A model generated the notes under the pieces. The model was not told where the DNA came from. It worked only from the letters and a program-made list of their open reading frames with translations, and made no database searches. The position numbers and the translations under genes were made by a program. A stretch of DNA of 64,000 nucleotides from NCBI RefSeq assembly GCF_014203545.1, contig NZ_JACHJG010000014.1, positions 162,442-226,441 of the forward strand, given 5' to 3'. This DNA comes from Streptomyces netropsis. GTDB lineage: Bacteria > Actinomycetota > Actinomycetes > Streptomycetales > Streptomycetaceae. Positions 1 to 7,751 of this stretch are shown piece by piece (position 1 is the first letter of the stretch; every line of letters begins with the position of its first letter).

Positions 1-348
1 GAGGAGCCGGGTGATGCCGCTGGGGGCGCGGCCCTCGGGCAGGGCCGTCCACGTGCCGGAACCCTGGCGACTGTGCGCGTAACCGCTCTCCCGCAGCAGG
101 TCGTACACGGCGGTGACGGTGGTCCTGCTGGTGTCGAGGGCGGCGGCCAGTTCCCGTTCGGCGGGGAGCCTGATGTGCAGCGCGATGCGTCCGTCCAGGA
201 TCAGCGCGCTGATCGCCTGGGCCAGATGCCGGTAGGCGGGCCTCGCTCCCGCCGGGTCGGGCAGCATCGCCGCGAGCTGCCGGCTCCCGAGGGTCCGGTC
301 CGTGTGACCCACCCTGTCCACGCGCGGGAACGGATTCGTCTCAGCCAT
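1..348 (-). CDS. MocR/PdxR-like GntR-family regulator, N-terminal part (cut by window edge)
   Basis: Only the first 116 codons are inside the window; the gene continues leftwards. The ATG at 348 opens a protein whose residues about 35-110 read as a GntR winged helix: 'YRHLAQAISALILDGRIAL', then 'LPAERELAAALDTSRTTVTAVYDLLRESGY', the classic recognition-helix region. In MocR proteins this domain is fused to a fold-type-I aminotransferase that binds PLP; that half would lie outside the window. The gene is divergent from a YczE-family membrane protein, and MocR/YczE divergent pairs are a recurring arrangement, which supports MocR over a short GntR repressor. The role, probably control of the neighbouring transporter-like gene, is inference. 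Confidence 0.75.
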   Translation of the reverse strand, partial: MAETNPFPRVDRVGHTDRTLGSRQLAAMLPDPAGARPAYRHLAQAISALILDGRIALHIRLPAERELAAALDTSRTTVTAVYDLLRESGYAHSRQGSGTWTALPEGRAPSGITRLL

Positions 349-449
349 ACCATTCTCCGGGGATTGGCCATGCCATCTGGGCCGATCACTCTACAGAGTT
401 GCCCCAATGGCCTTGAAGGCGCCCAAGCACACGGTGGAGGCAACCAGGT

Positions 450-1196
450 ATGCGACAAGACATCACGGACCGCTCGGAGCGCGAACTCCGGTACGGCCAG
501 GAGGATCACACCGCGATACCGCCCGGGTCCCGGACGAGCCCGCCCCCGCCGCCCCTCACCTACGTGTCCCTCGGCGAGCGTCCGCTACGGCGCCTGGCCC
601 AACTGTTCATCGGCCTCGCCCTGTACGGATTCAGCCTCGCGCTCATGGTCCGGGCCGCGCTGGGCGTCAACCCCTGGAGCGTCCTGTACGAGGGTCTGGA
701 GAACCACACCACCTTGAGCTTCGGCACGATCAGTGCAGTCCTGGGTGTTCTCGTGCTGCTGTTGTGGATCCCCCTCAAGCAGCGGCCGACGTTCGGCACC
801 GTCGCCAACATCGTCGTCCTGGCGTGCTCGTCCGACCTCGGTCTCCTGCTCGTCCCCCACCACCTCGGGCTTCCCGCCCGGATCGCTCTGCTCCTCGGCG
901 GTGTCCTCGTCAACGGACTGTCCGTCGCCGTCTACGTCGGCGCGCGCTTCGGCCCCGGCCCCCGGGACGGGCTGATGACCGGCGCGGCCGCCGCGACCGG
1001 GCGTTCCATCCGGCTGGTCCGCACCCTGATGGAGATCACCGTGCTCGCCGTGGGCTGGCTGCTCGGTGGGAGCGTGGGTGCCGGCACCGCGCTGTACGCA
1101 CTCGCGGTCGGCCCCACGACTCAGTTCTTCATGCCCTGGTTCGCCTACAGGGAGCCAGGACCGCGACGGCTCCGTCCAGGGCCTGTCCCGAAGTGA
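450..1196 (+). CDS. YczE/YitT-family integral membrane protein
   Basis: 248 aa. After a polar N-terminus of about 45 residues come several hydrophobic segments (for example 'LFIGLALYGFSLALMV', 'AVLGVLVLLLWIPL', 'ALLLGGVLVNGLSVAVYV', 'LMEITVLAVGWLLGG'). The conserved 'G.NPWSVLYEGL' and 'GPGPRDGLMTG' stretches are typical of the YczE/YyaS/YitT family of uncharacterised membrane proteins. It is divergent from the MocR regulator at 348, separated by about 100 bp that must hold both promoters. The last dozen codons after 'FMPWFAYRE' run into the end of a transposase remnant, so the native C-terminus has probably been replaced. Substrate unknown. Confidence 0.75.
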   Translation: MRQDITDRSERELRYGQEDHTAIPPGSRTSPPPPPLTYVSLGERPLRRLAQLFIGLALYGFSLALMVRAALGVNPWSVLYEGLENHTTLSFGTISAVLGVLVLLLWIPLKQRPTFGTVANIVVLACSSDLGLLLVPHHLGLPARIALLLGGVLVNGLSVAVYVGARFGPGPRDGLMTGAAAATGRSIRLVRTLMEITVLAVGWLLGGSVGAGTALYALAVGPTTQFFMPWFAYREPGPRRLRPGPVPK

Positions 1197-1430
1197 AGTC
1201 AGGAGCCGGTCGTTGATGACGGTGATGCGGAGGACGGCTTCGTGGCGACGGCGCGGTCGGCGGGAGCTCCCGCCAGGAGCCGTAGCAGTCCTGGAGTCCC
1301 GCCAGGGCGCACCGACCCGCACCCGCCCTCTGATCCCAACAGCGTTTCCAGCCGCGCCCACTGCTCATCGGTCAGGTCAAGCCGCCTCGTCAACGCCAGG
1401 TACCTGGTGCCGAGGCGCGACCGATGCGCA
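1186..1430 (-). pseudogene. IS5-type transposase remnant
   Basis: On the minus strand around 1330-1395 the reading 'RRLDLTDEQWARLETLL' matches the conserved N-terminus of IS5-group transposases ('LTDEQW..L.PLLP'). Further on, a different frame gives 'APWRD', the usual next landmark ('PWRDLP'), so the fragment carries frameshifts and is not a working gene. No DDE catalytic core remains. It abuts the C-terminus of the YczE gene at about 1185 and the glyoxalase-fold gene at 1431, and probably marks an old insertion and deletion. Confidence 0.5.
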
Positions 1431-1811
1431 TCAGAGTGGGTTGAGGCGGGCCTTGAGCAGGCAGAACTCATTGCCTTCGGGGTCGGTCAGGACATGCCAC
1501 TGCTCCTGCCCTGTCTGGCCGATGTCGGCCGGGCGCACACCGAGCTTCAGAAGGCGTTCGAGCTCGGCGTCCTGATCGCGGTCGGTGGCGTTGACGTCGA
1601 TGTGCAGCCGGGACTTCCCCTTCTCCGGCTCGTCCCTGCGACTGAGGATGATCGTCGGCTGCGGACCGCCGAACCCTTCGCGCGGCCCGATCTCCAGCGT
1701 GCCGTCGTCCTCGCGATCGAGCACGACGAAGTCCAGGACCTCGCACCAGAACCGCGCCAGCAGTTCAGGGTCGCGGCAACCGAGCACGAGCTCACTGATG
1801 CGACATGCCAT
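1431..1811 (-). CDS. VOC (glyoxalase/bleomycin-resistance fold) family protein
   Basis: 126 aa from ATG 1811. The pattern 'ISELVLGCRDPELLARFWCEVLDF', 'PTIILSRRDEPEKGKSRLHIDVNA' and the closing 'WHVLTDPEGNEFCLL' is the standard single-unit vicinal-oxygen-chelate fold, with His in 'RLHIDV' and Glu in 'PEGNEF' as candidate metal ligands. Such proteins act as small dioxygenases, isomerases or drug-binding resistance proteins; nothing in the context decides which. It lies directly beside a transposase relic. Confidence 0.85.
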   Translation of the reverse strand: MACRISELVLGCRDPELLARFWCEVLDFVVLDREDDGTLEIGPREGFGGPQPTIILSRRDEPEKGKSRLHIDVNATDRDQDAELERLLKLGVRPADIGQTGQEQWHVLTDPEGNEFCLLKARLNPL

Positions 1812-2143
1812 GACGAAACCTGCTCTCAGCCTGGGAGCCGCCGGGGAGGCCACACGCGAACCTCATGGGCTTCCAGCAGTGAAGACAATCCCGCGACCGT
1901 ACCGGACCCCCTTCTCCGCGTTGAACGACTTCACAATGCCCTGAGGCATGGTCGTGCCTCTCTGCGGACGGTGTTCGAGTGTCCCCATGGGACAGCGAGA
2001 GACCTACCCGCTGAGAGGGCACCGGAGGCGGGGTTCACCCAAGCGGTGGAGTGTCGTGGGGATGCCGGCCCTCTCCTGGCGGCGTCACCGGCAACCGCCG
2101 AACGTTGCCGCTCACAGCACTTAGGCCGCCGTCAGGAAACGGC
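1812..2143. other. Intergenic region with no recognisable gene
   Basis: 332 bp between the VOC gene and the MarR gene. It has short open frames on both strands but none with a ribosome-binding site plus a recognisable family pattern. I see no tRNA, strong hairpin or repeat. Confidence 0.4.
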
Positions 2144-2635
2144 CTAGTTCTGCACCTCATGCACCCAGGCGGAAAGACCCGCCAGGAAACCCGCCCGTTC
2201 GCTCGGTGACAACCCGTCCAAGGCGCGCAGCAAGGGCTCGCCGCGGCGGGCGACGAAGCTTTCGAGCGGCGCGCGGAACTCCTCGGCGAGCGACACCAGG
2301 ATCCGGCGGCGGTTCGCCGGATCCTCGGTGCGTTCCACGATGCCCGCCCGGCTCAGGCCGCCGACCAGTTCGCTGGCGGTGGGCAGTGACACATGCAGCC
2401 GACGGGCGATCTCGCTGACGGACAGCGGTTGTCCGGCCAGCAGTTGCGGCAGTACGGCGCCGTGGCGCGGCGTCAGCCCGTGCGTCTCCATCGCCTCGCG
2501 CAGCGGAGCCGGCATGAGGCCCCGCACCACCGGCCCGCGGAAGAACGGTTCCAGCAGCGGTACGAGGCCGACGACGGCGATCTCGTCGGGAGTCGGCCTC
2601 CGGGGGGCCTTCCCGGCCTCGTCAGTGTGCGGCAT
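2144..2635 (-). CDS. MarR-family transcriptional repressor
   Basis: 163 aa from ATG 2635. Residues about 50-120 form a MarR winged helix: 'LTPRHGAVLPQLLAGQPLSVSEIARRLHVSLPTASELVGGLSRAGIVERTEDPANRRRILVSL', including the helix-turn-helix and the 'D..NRR' wing. It is divergent from a questin-oxidase-like gene; the 60-bp gap between them holds a near-perfect palindrome (2649-2670), the expected MarR operator. The likely job is ligand-relieved repression of itself and of the oxygenase gene, which is inference from this arrangement. Confidence 0.9.
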   Translation of the reverse strand: MPHTDEAGKAPRRPTPDEIAVVGLVPLLEPFFRGPVVRGLMPAPLREAMETHGLTPRHGAVLPQLLAGQPLSVSEIARRLHVSLPTASELVGGLSRAGIVERTEDPANRRRILVSLAEEFRAPLESFVARRGEPLLRALDGLSPSERAGFLAGLSAWVHEVQN

Positions 2636-2648
2636 ACTGCGAGTGTAG

Positions 2649-2670
2649 ATGGTTTGTATTTCCAAACTAT
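2649..2670. promoter_or_regulatory. Probable MarR operator palindrome
   Basis: The 22-bp site has left half ATGGTTTG and right half CAAACTAT around an A/T-rich centre. The half-sites pair except at one inner position. Its AT-richness stands out in a high-GC neighbourhood. It overlaps the shared promoter region of the divergent MarR gene (start 2635) and the oxygenase gene (start about 2696). Confidence 0.65.
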
Positions 2671-2695
2671 TGGGATGTTCGAAGGGTGGGGTTCT

Positions 2696-3829
2696 GTGTC
2701 CTCGGTCAGCTACATCGACGCGGTCAACGATGCTTTGGAGCGGATGGACGATCTCGGGTACGAGCGCGGGCAGGGGGCCGACCTCGCCAACCACGGCCCG
2801 ATGGGCGCCGAGGCGCTGGCTCTGCTCGGGCAGGAGGACGAGGTCGCCCGATGGGTCGGGCGCTACCGGGGCGCGATGGAGCATCACGAGCCGCCCACCG
2901 CGCGCTTCGCCCTGGACCCCATGGACGAGTCCTCCTGGCGTTCCGCGCTGGGGGCCTTCGGCCGGGCCGGGGACTGGGAGCTGCTCTTCGTCCGGGAGCT
3001 GGCCGAGGCGCACTGGCGGGAGGTCCTCGTCCGCTGGTGGCCCCGCTTGATCCCGGGCCTGTTCGCCGGTCTGACCCACGGCCTCATCCGCACCGCCCAC
3101 GCGGTACGCGGCCTGTACGCGGCCGGCGACAAGCCGACGCGGCTCCAACTGCGGGAACTGGCGCGAGGCCTGGCGTACTGGGCCGCCCGTTATACGGAGC
3201 TCCCCGGCCACCCGCGACTGGTCGGCCCCCACACCCTGCCCGCCGCGGTCGCCGCACTGCCCCGCGTGGCGTCGGACGGCCCGATGGGCCCTGCCACGGC
3301 CCGCGGACGCCTGGACACCCTCGCCGAGCTGCCCGGCTACACCGAGTCGCTGGAGTGGCTGGCTCCCGAGCAGGCCCCCCGGCTGCTGAGCGAGATGACG
3401 CTCCAGTTCGCCGACGTCTATCTGGGCCACCCCGAGGTGTTTCCGGTCCCGCTGATCCACGGTGTCACCGCGCCCGCCGCCGTACGCATCGTCCTTCCGC
3501 ATCTGCCGCACGAGTTGTACGAGCCGACGCTGGCCCAGCTGTGGCAGGTGCACGCTGCGTTCCTGCTGGTCTTCACCACCGACCGGCGCGACGAGGGCAC
3601 GGCGGCCTGGCGGTCGGAAGTCCCGGACCTGCCCCCGGTGGCCGATCTGGGCGCACGTGCCGCCGAACACGGCGACGAGCACGTCATCAAGTTCACCGAG
3701 GCGTGCCTGCGTGAATACGCCTTGCTTCCCGACCCGCGCTACGTTGCCGCCGCGTCCGCCGCGCAGCGGCGCATCTCCCGGCTGGACGCCGGCGGCGGTG
3801 TCGGGGGTGCGGGGGCCGGCACGCCGTGA
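2696..3829 (+). CDS. Questin oxidase-like (DUF4243) protein
   Basis: About 377 aa. The GTG at 2696 follows GAAGGGTGGGG and is preferred over an in-frame ATG at 2675, which has no ribosome-binding site. Features resembling the questin oxidase/DUF4243 family are 'NHGPMGAEAL', 'GLTHGLIRTAHAVRGL', 'ELARGLAYWAARY' and 'FADVYLGHPEVFPVPLIHGVTAPAA'. In fungi questin oxidase opens an anthraquinone ring; bacterial relatives are mostly uncharacterised. The divergent MarR gene and intervening palindrome suggest inducible expression by an aromatic compound. The Ala/Gly-rich C-terminus is probably disordered. The hairpin at 4043-4080 lies downstream. Confidence 0.65.
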   Translation: MSSVSYIDAVNDALERMDDLGYERGQGADLANHGPMGAEALALLGQEDEVARWVGRYRGAMEHHEPPTARFALDPMDESSWRSALGAFGRAGDWELLFVRELAEAHWREVLVRWWPRLIPGLFAGLTHGLIRTAHAVRGLYAAGDKPTRLQLRELARGLAYWAARYTELPGHPRLVGPHTLPAAVAALPRVASDGPMGPATARGRLDTLAELPGYTESLEWLAPEQAPRLLSEMTLQFADVYLGHPEVFPVPLIHGVTAPAAVRIVLPHLPHELYEPTLAQLWQVHAAFLLVFTTDRRDEGTAAWRSEVPDLPPVADLGARAAEHGDEHVIKFTEACLREYALLPDPRYVAAASAAQRRISRLDAGGGVGGAGAGTP

Positions 3830-4042
3830 CCGGTCCGGGATGGCCGCACCGGCACCGTGACGCACTCAGGGGCCGATGCGGCAGGCCGGGGACGGGCAAG
3901 GGCCGGAGGTGCGCGGGTTCCCAGCGCGGCCGCATGCCTGCCCCCGGTCGGGAGAGCGCGTACCCCTCGGGATGACCGCGATTCCTCGCGCCCGTCGTCG
4001 GCCTCACACCACCCGGCACGGCGGAGCCGGCGGAGAAGGGTG

Positions 4043-4080
4043 TGGGCCGGTTCGGATCCCCACGGATCCGAACCGGCCCA
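4043..4080. terminator. Strong hairpin terminator between convergent genes
   Basis: A perfect 17-bp stem (left arm starts TGGGCCGGTTC, right arm ends GAACCGGCCCA) with a 4-nt loop. It lies between the questin-oxidase-like gene and the convergent small membrane protein gene, so it can serve both. There is no U-tract, as is usual in streptomycetes. Confidence 0.75.
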
Positions 4081-4103
4081 CGACGTGCTATGGCGGGGTC
4101 AGG

Positions 4104-4274
4104 TCACCATCGGTACCACCGGCCGCGCCCGCCGCCCGCGTTGGTGGAGCGCATGAGGAAACCGAGGAGCCAGATCACGAGCACGACGACCGCGACCCAC
4201 CACAGGATCTTCAGTGCGAAGCCGGCACCGAAGAGGATCAGAGCGAGTAGTAGGACCAGAAGCAAGGGAACCAT
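4104..4274 (-). CDS. Small hydrophobic membrane protein (Lmo0937-like)
   Basis: 56 aa from ATG 4274. It begins 'MVPLLLVLLLALILFGAGFA' and has a second segment 'WWVAVVVLVIWLLGFL', giving two membrane helices, then a short basic Gly/Arg-rich tail. This is the layout of the abundant 45-60 aa hydrophobic proteins of streptomycetes. The start lies 2 bp beyond the stop of the strictosidine-synthase-like gene, so it is probably the last gene of that operon. Function unknown. Confidence 0.65.
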   Translation of the reverse strand: MVPLLLVLLLALILFGAGFALKILWWVAVVVLVIWLLGFLMRSTNAGGGRGRWYRW

Positions 4275-4275
4275 G

Positions 4276-5355
4276 TCATCCACCTCCAGACGAACGTGTG
4301 CCCCGCGGAACGCCGTTCACGCCTGGTGGTTCTCCCGGCCCGTCTCCCGGGGCGGAGGGCAGTGGTGCCGTGGCGATCGCCGGTTCCACCAGGCTTCCCA
4401 GGTACAGCGTCCCGTTGTGTTCCAAGGCGCTGGTGGCCAGGCGGTAGTTGTGCGCGCGGCGCCGCAGATCGTGCACCAGACGGCCCTGCGCATCCCGGCC
4501 TTGTACGTGTGTCGTACGCCGGGGGTCGGGCAGCAGGGCGCCGGGCAATGCCCACAGAGCCCTTCGAAGCGCGGGGTGGTGGCGGTGCAGAGAGTCGAGG
4601 AGCGCGTTGCGGGGGCCGGCCAGAGCCACCCAGACGAGGCCGTCACGGCTGGTCGTCAGGTTGTCGGGAAACCCCGGCAGACGGTCGGCGAAGAGGTCGG
4701 TGGCACCCGCCCGGTCGCCGGTGAGCCACAGACGCCGCAGCCGGTACGCCCCCGACTCGGCCATGACCAGGAACGACTCATCGGGAGCCAGGCAGAGGCC
4801 GTTGGCGAACTGCAGCCCGTCCACGACGACCTCCGCGGCGCTGCCCGGCACCCAGCGGATGACGCGGCCGGTGCCGGAGTGTTCGAGGATGTCGCCCTTC
4901 CAGTGGTGAAGGGGGAACCGCCGACTGGAGTCGCTCACGAAGACGGTGCCGTCCCGGGTGACGGTGACGTTGCTGCACAGGTTCAGCGGTTCTCCGGCCG
5001 CCGCGGTCAGAACGGTCTCCACCGTGCCGGTCGCCGGGTCGACGCGTAACAGCCCGTCGTAGGCGTCGCAGACCAGAAGCCGGCCGTCCGGAAGCAGGTG
5101 CATCCCCAGAGGCCGACCTCGTGTACGGGCCACCTCCTCCACCCGCCCCGTGGTGGCGTCCACCCGCAGGATGCGGCCGTCGGCCACGCCGGTCAGTAGA
5201 TTCCCGGACGCGTCGAGCGCGAGGTGCTCGGGACCGGCCCCGTCGAGCGGGAGCAGCCGCAAGGGCGGCAGCGCGGGACTTCCCGCCCCGGTCGGCGGGC
5301 GGCGGGGCCGCGGCGGCCGCCAGACGACCGGCCTCATGCGCGGCTTATGCGGCAT
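4276..5355 (-). CDS. Strictosidine synthase/SMP-30-like beta-propeller protein
   Basis: 359 aa from ATG 5355, which overlaps the 3' end of the upstream gene (stop at 5345). The propeller repeats read 'GPEHLALDASGNLLTGVADGRILRVD', 'PLGMHLLPDGRLLVCDAYDGLLRVD' and 'NVTVTRDGTVFVSDSS'. The block 'NGLCLAPDESFLVMAESGAYRLRRLWLTG' followed by 'LPGFPDNL' is the signature of strictosidine-synthase-like propellers. Bacterial members are probably lactonases or esterases and do not make alkaloids. No signal peptide is evident; the N-terminus is Arg/Pro-rich. It is the middle gene of a three-gene minus-strand operon. Confidence 0.8.
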   Translation of the reverse strand: MPHKPRMRPVVWRPPRPRRPPTGAGSPALPPLRLLPLDGAGPEHLALDASGNLLTGVADGRILRVDATTGRVEEVARTRGRPLGMHLLPDGRLLVCDAYDGLLRVDPATGTVETVLTAAAGEPLNLCSNVTVTRDGTVFVSDSSRRFPLHHWKGDILEHSGTGRVIRWVPGSAAEVVVDGLQFANGLCLAPDESFLVMAESGAYRLRRLWLTGDRAGATDLFADRLPGFPDNLTTSRDGLVWVALAGPRNALLDSLHRHHPALRRALWALPGALLPDPRRTTHVQGRDAQGRLVHDLRRRAHNYRLATSALEHNGTLYLGSLVEPAIATAPLPSAPGDGPGEPPGVNGVPRGTRSSGGG

Positions 5356-6001
5356 GGCCGATCCGCCCCCGCCGGGCCCGTACGCAGCGCAGCATCTCCT
5401 CCGCGTACGGCAAGGCGACGAAGAGGCCCACCGCCGCACCGACCGACGCGAGGTACGCGGCGGGAAGAGGCTGATCCTTGGGTACGAGCTTCCAGTCGTC
5501 CGCGGCGGCCTCCTTGCCGTTCCGCAGGCCGGCCCGCACCTTGTCCCAGTGCAGGCAGGCGGTGAAGGCTGCCGCCGACAACGGCAGCACCTCCAGGAAG
5601 CTGTGGATGTGCTGCTCCACCGGGTGTACTTCCCGGTCGTGTGTGGCGATCGTGACGTCCCACAGCGCGGTCGCGCCGTGCGCGACGGCCGCGCCGCCCA
5701 TCAAGGACAGCACCAACGGGTTGACCTTCGCGACCAGGCCCGCCACGACCGGGATGCCGGCCTCGGTCATCATCAACGCGTGCACCGCCGACTCCCGTAC
5801 GCCGCTGGTCTCCTCGATCCGTGTGCGCCGGTGCATCACCCAGTCCGCCACGGCGGGTACGAACCACAACGGCAGCACTCCGTACATGAGGAACCTGCGG
5901 CTGGCGTTCTCCACGTCGTCCGCACCCGGGGGAATCCGCAAGGCGGGACCGTCACGCCACCGCAGCCACCGGCGTGCGGGACCTGTCCGGGATATACGCA
6001 T
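5345..6001 (-). CDS. Conserved membrane protein of unknown function
   Basis: 218 aa from ATG 6001, behind a good GGGAGGA ribosome-binding site. Hydrophobic stretches include 'FLMYGVLPLWFVPAVADWV', 'GIPVVAGLVAKVNPLVLSLMGGAAVAHGATAL', 'FLEVLPLSAAAFTACL' and 'AAYLASVGAAVGLFVALPYAEEML'. Conserved-looking polar residues sit between them ('HRRTRIEETSG', 'THDREVHPVEQHIHS'), so the His/Glu cluster could bind metal. I do not recognise the family. It overlaps the propeller gene downstream by 11 bp, implying coupled translation. Confidence 0.65.
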   Translation of the reverse strand: MRISRTGPARRWLRWRDGPALRIPPGADDVENASRRFLMYGVLPLWFVPAVADWVMHRRTRIEETSGVRESAVHALMMTEAGIPVVAGLVAKVNPLVLSLMGGAAVAHGATALWDVTIATHDREVHPVEQHIHSFLEVLPLSAAAFTACLHWDKVRAGLRNGKEAAADDWKLVPKDQPLPAAYLASVGAAVGLFVALPYAEEMLRCVRARRGRIGHAA

Positions 6002-6157
6002 GGAAGTCCTCCCTCTTGTCGTGACGGGAACCGAGCCGGTCCGGGCGCCCATCGCGGTCCGGTCGTTCCGCCGTGTTCCGGGCGCGAGCGGCTCGAATGT
6101 CTGCTCGAAGTGACGGCGCCGGGAGGGCAGGGGGGCGGCTCGCCGGGGGCACGCCGG

Positions 6158-6181
6158 GCCCGGCGGGCTTTCCCGCCGGGC
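6158..6181. terminator. Hairpin, probable terminator
   Basis: Perfect 10-bp stem GCCCGGCGGG / CCCGCCGGGC with a CTTT loop, in the 534-bp non-coding stretch 6002-6535. Nothing else in that stretch looks coding apart from the palindrome at 6238-6263. Confidence 0.5.
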
Positions 6182-6237
6182 GCGGCTCTGTGCCGTGTGT
6201 TCCGCTTCCTGCCATAGCGCTCCTTCACTGTTGCCGT

Positions 6238-6263
6238 CGCGTGGCCGGGTACCCGGCCACGCG
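6238..6263. repeat. Perfect 26-bp palindrome
   Basis: The half-site CGCGTGGCCGGGT is followed immediately by its exact reverse complement, with no spacer. A loopless palindrome is more likely a dimer-binding operator than a terminator. It lies about 235 bp upstream of the minus-strand membrane gene start and 270 bp before the DUF6153-like gene; no regulator is adjacent. Confidence 0.5.
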
Positions 6264-6535
6264 GCCGGTATTCCCGTGTCGCGCCCGGCGGACGGACGGC
6301 CAGGGCCGGCCGGCCCAGCGCGCCCGGCACGGGGACGAACCCGGATGGGCGGCCGTGTCGAGGATCGGCGGTGTGACGGCGCTTCGGCGGGGCGATCGCC
6401 CCTGACAACCGAAGGGGCCCGGACGTCATGCCGACGCCATGGCCGGGAACTGCAACGTCCCTGCGTAATAAGGGTGTCGGCCGATTCGCAAACCGCTGCC
6501 GCCGACCCTTATGCGGAGCGCCCCGGGTCGCTACG

Positions 6536-6997
6536 ATGACGGCAATGGTCACGGTCCGGCGCGCCTTCGGTCTGCCGCGGACTCGCCCTGTGGGCGCAGG
6601 TCCGCGGCGCCTGTTGCTGCTGGCGACGCTCCTGCTGGGCCTGTTGTACACCCATGGCTTGAGCAGTGAGGGGGCCGGCGGTCACGCGGTCACCGCCATG
6701 GTGTCCGGCGTGGTGGCCACCGGTCACGCGGCGGAAGCGGAACGGCTTCCCGCTGCCGGCGGTGCGGCCGCGGGCAGCGGTGCCCATCGGCAGCGGCCCG
6801 CTCCCCACGGCGCCGCCGGGCATGGGGTGGAGGACTGCCTGTCCGCTCAACCCCAGCAGATCTCACCCCTGCCGACTCCCTGTGCCACACGGTCGGTCGT
6901 GGTGCCCGTACCTCCCCTCCTCCAGGCCGTCGCGTCAGCGGCCGAGGCCGCGTCAGCGCCCCCGCCGTCGATCGATTCCGCGATTCTGATCATTTAG
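6536..6997 (+). CDS. DUF6153-like small membrane/secreted protein
   Basis: 153 aa. The ATG at 6536 gives a short basic N-terminus, then one hydrophobic segment ('RRLLLLATLLLGLLYTHGL'). A His/Gly/Ala-rich middle with two Cys residues follows ('EDCLSAQ', 'PTPCATRS'), and a hydrophobic end 'SAILII'. This layout fits the DUF6153 proteins of streptomycetes, whose function is unknown. Scattered His and Cys residues could bind a metal; that is inference. It is followed 237 bp later by another small His-bearing membrane protein. Confidence 0.55.
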   Translation: MTAMVTVRRAFGLPRTRPVGAGPRRLLLLATLLLGLLYTHGLSSEGAGGHAVTAMVSGVVATGHAAEAERLPAAGGAAAGSGAHRQRPAPHGAAGHGVEDCLSAQPQQISPLPTPCATRSVVVPVPPLLQAVASAAEAASAPPPSIDSAILII

Positions 6998-7234
6998 GCG
7001 CGCACCACCACGGATCGGCCTCCCCTTCCGGCGTGCTCGGCCGCGCTGGTCGAGGAGGCCGTCGACAGGGCCGTTCGCGATGCCCGCGGGACCGCGTCGC
7101 ACGCCGCCTTCCCGCAGGCGAACGGCGCTCCCCATGACCTTCCCCGCCGTTCGTCCGCCGAGGCCCGTCCGCCGCACGCCCTGTGCGCTGCGCGCGCGGT
7201 CCCGGCTGCCGTCCCGGCTGCCTACGGAGCACTG

Positions 7235-7672
7235 GTGACGTACAACCCCCCACCCCTTTACGCCCTCCGGAAACCCGTCCCCCCACCCCGCCCACCGCTG
7301 TGGCTTCCCGTTCTCGGCCTCGCGGCAGTCCTGCTGGTCACCCTCTTCGGCTGCGGACCCTCCGCCTACGGCGGCGGCTTGCCCCAGACCCCGTGGAAGG
7401 CGGAAGCGGGCAGCGGTGCGCAAGGCACCCCGCCCGCGCAGCCCGCGTCGTCCCACCACCACGGATCGATCTGCCACGGGCCGGCCACCACGGACCGATC
7501 CGGGCGGATTCCGCGCTGGGCACCGGAGCCGGCGCCCCTGGCCCCAGGCGTCATCGGTTCCGCGGTCGTCCCCCTGTTCCCGGTCGCCTCCGGGCGTCCG
7601 CCCCACGGAGAGCAGGAGGAGAGGCGGACGGGACGGGCGACACTCACCCGCCTCTGCCGGTGGAGGACGTAG
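7235..7672 (+). CDS. Small proline-rich membrane or lipoprotein-like protein, unknown
   Basis: 145 aa from GTG 7235. A proline-rich N-terminus precedes one hydrophobic segment 'LPVLGLAAVLLVTLFGCG' that ends in Cys (not a good lipobox). The outer part contains 'SSHHHGSICHG', a possible metal-binding patch. No family recognised. It lies 79 bp upstream of the cysteine-synthase-like gene on the same strand and may belong to that operon. The high proline content leaves some doubt about coding, though there is a clear ORF with plausible membrane topology. Confidence 0.45.
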   Translation: MTYNPPPLYALRKPVPPPRPPLWLPVLGLAAVLLVTLFGCGPSAYGGGLPQTPWKAEAGSGAQGTPPAQPASSHHHGSICHGPATTDRSGRIPRWAPEPAPLAPGVIGSAVVPLFPVASGRPPHGEQEERRTGRATLTRLCRWRT

Positions 7673-7751
7673 GCCCGCACGGTCACGGCCGAGTGCCACC
7701 ACCTCGGCTCTTCGCGCACACCGTGCCCGCATCCCACACGAGAGCGAAACA

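Noticed and set aside
2144..3865. 573-codon minus-strand frame joining the MarR gene to sequence opposite the questin-oxidase-like gene
   Set aside because: Only the last 163 codons look like a protein family. The upstream part is antisense to a well-supported gene and crosses the operator.
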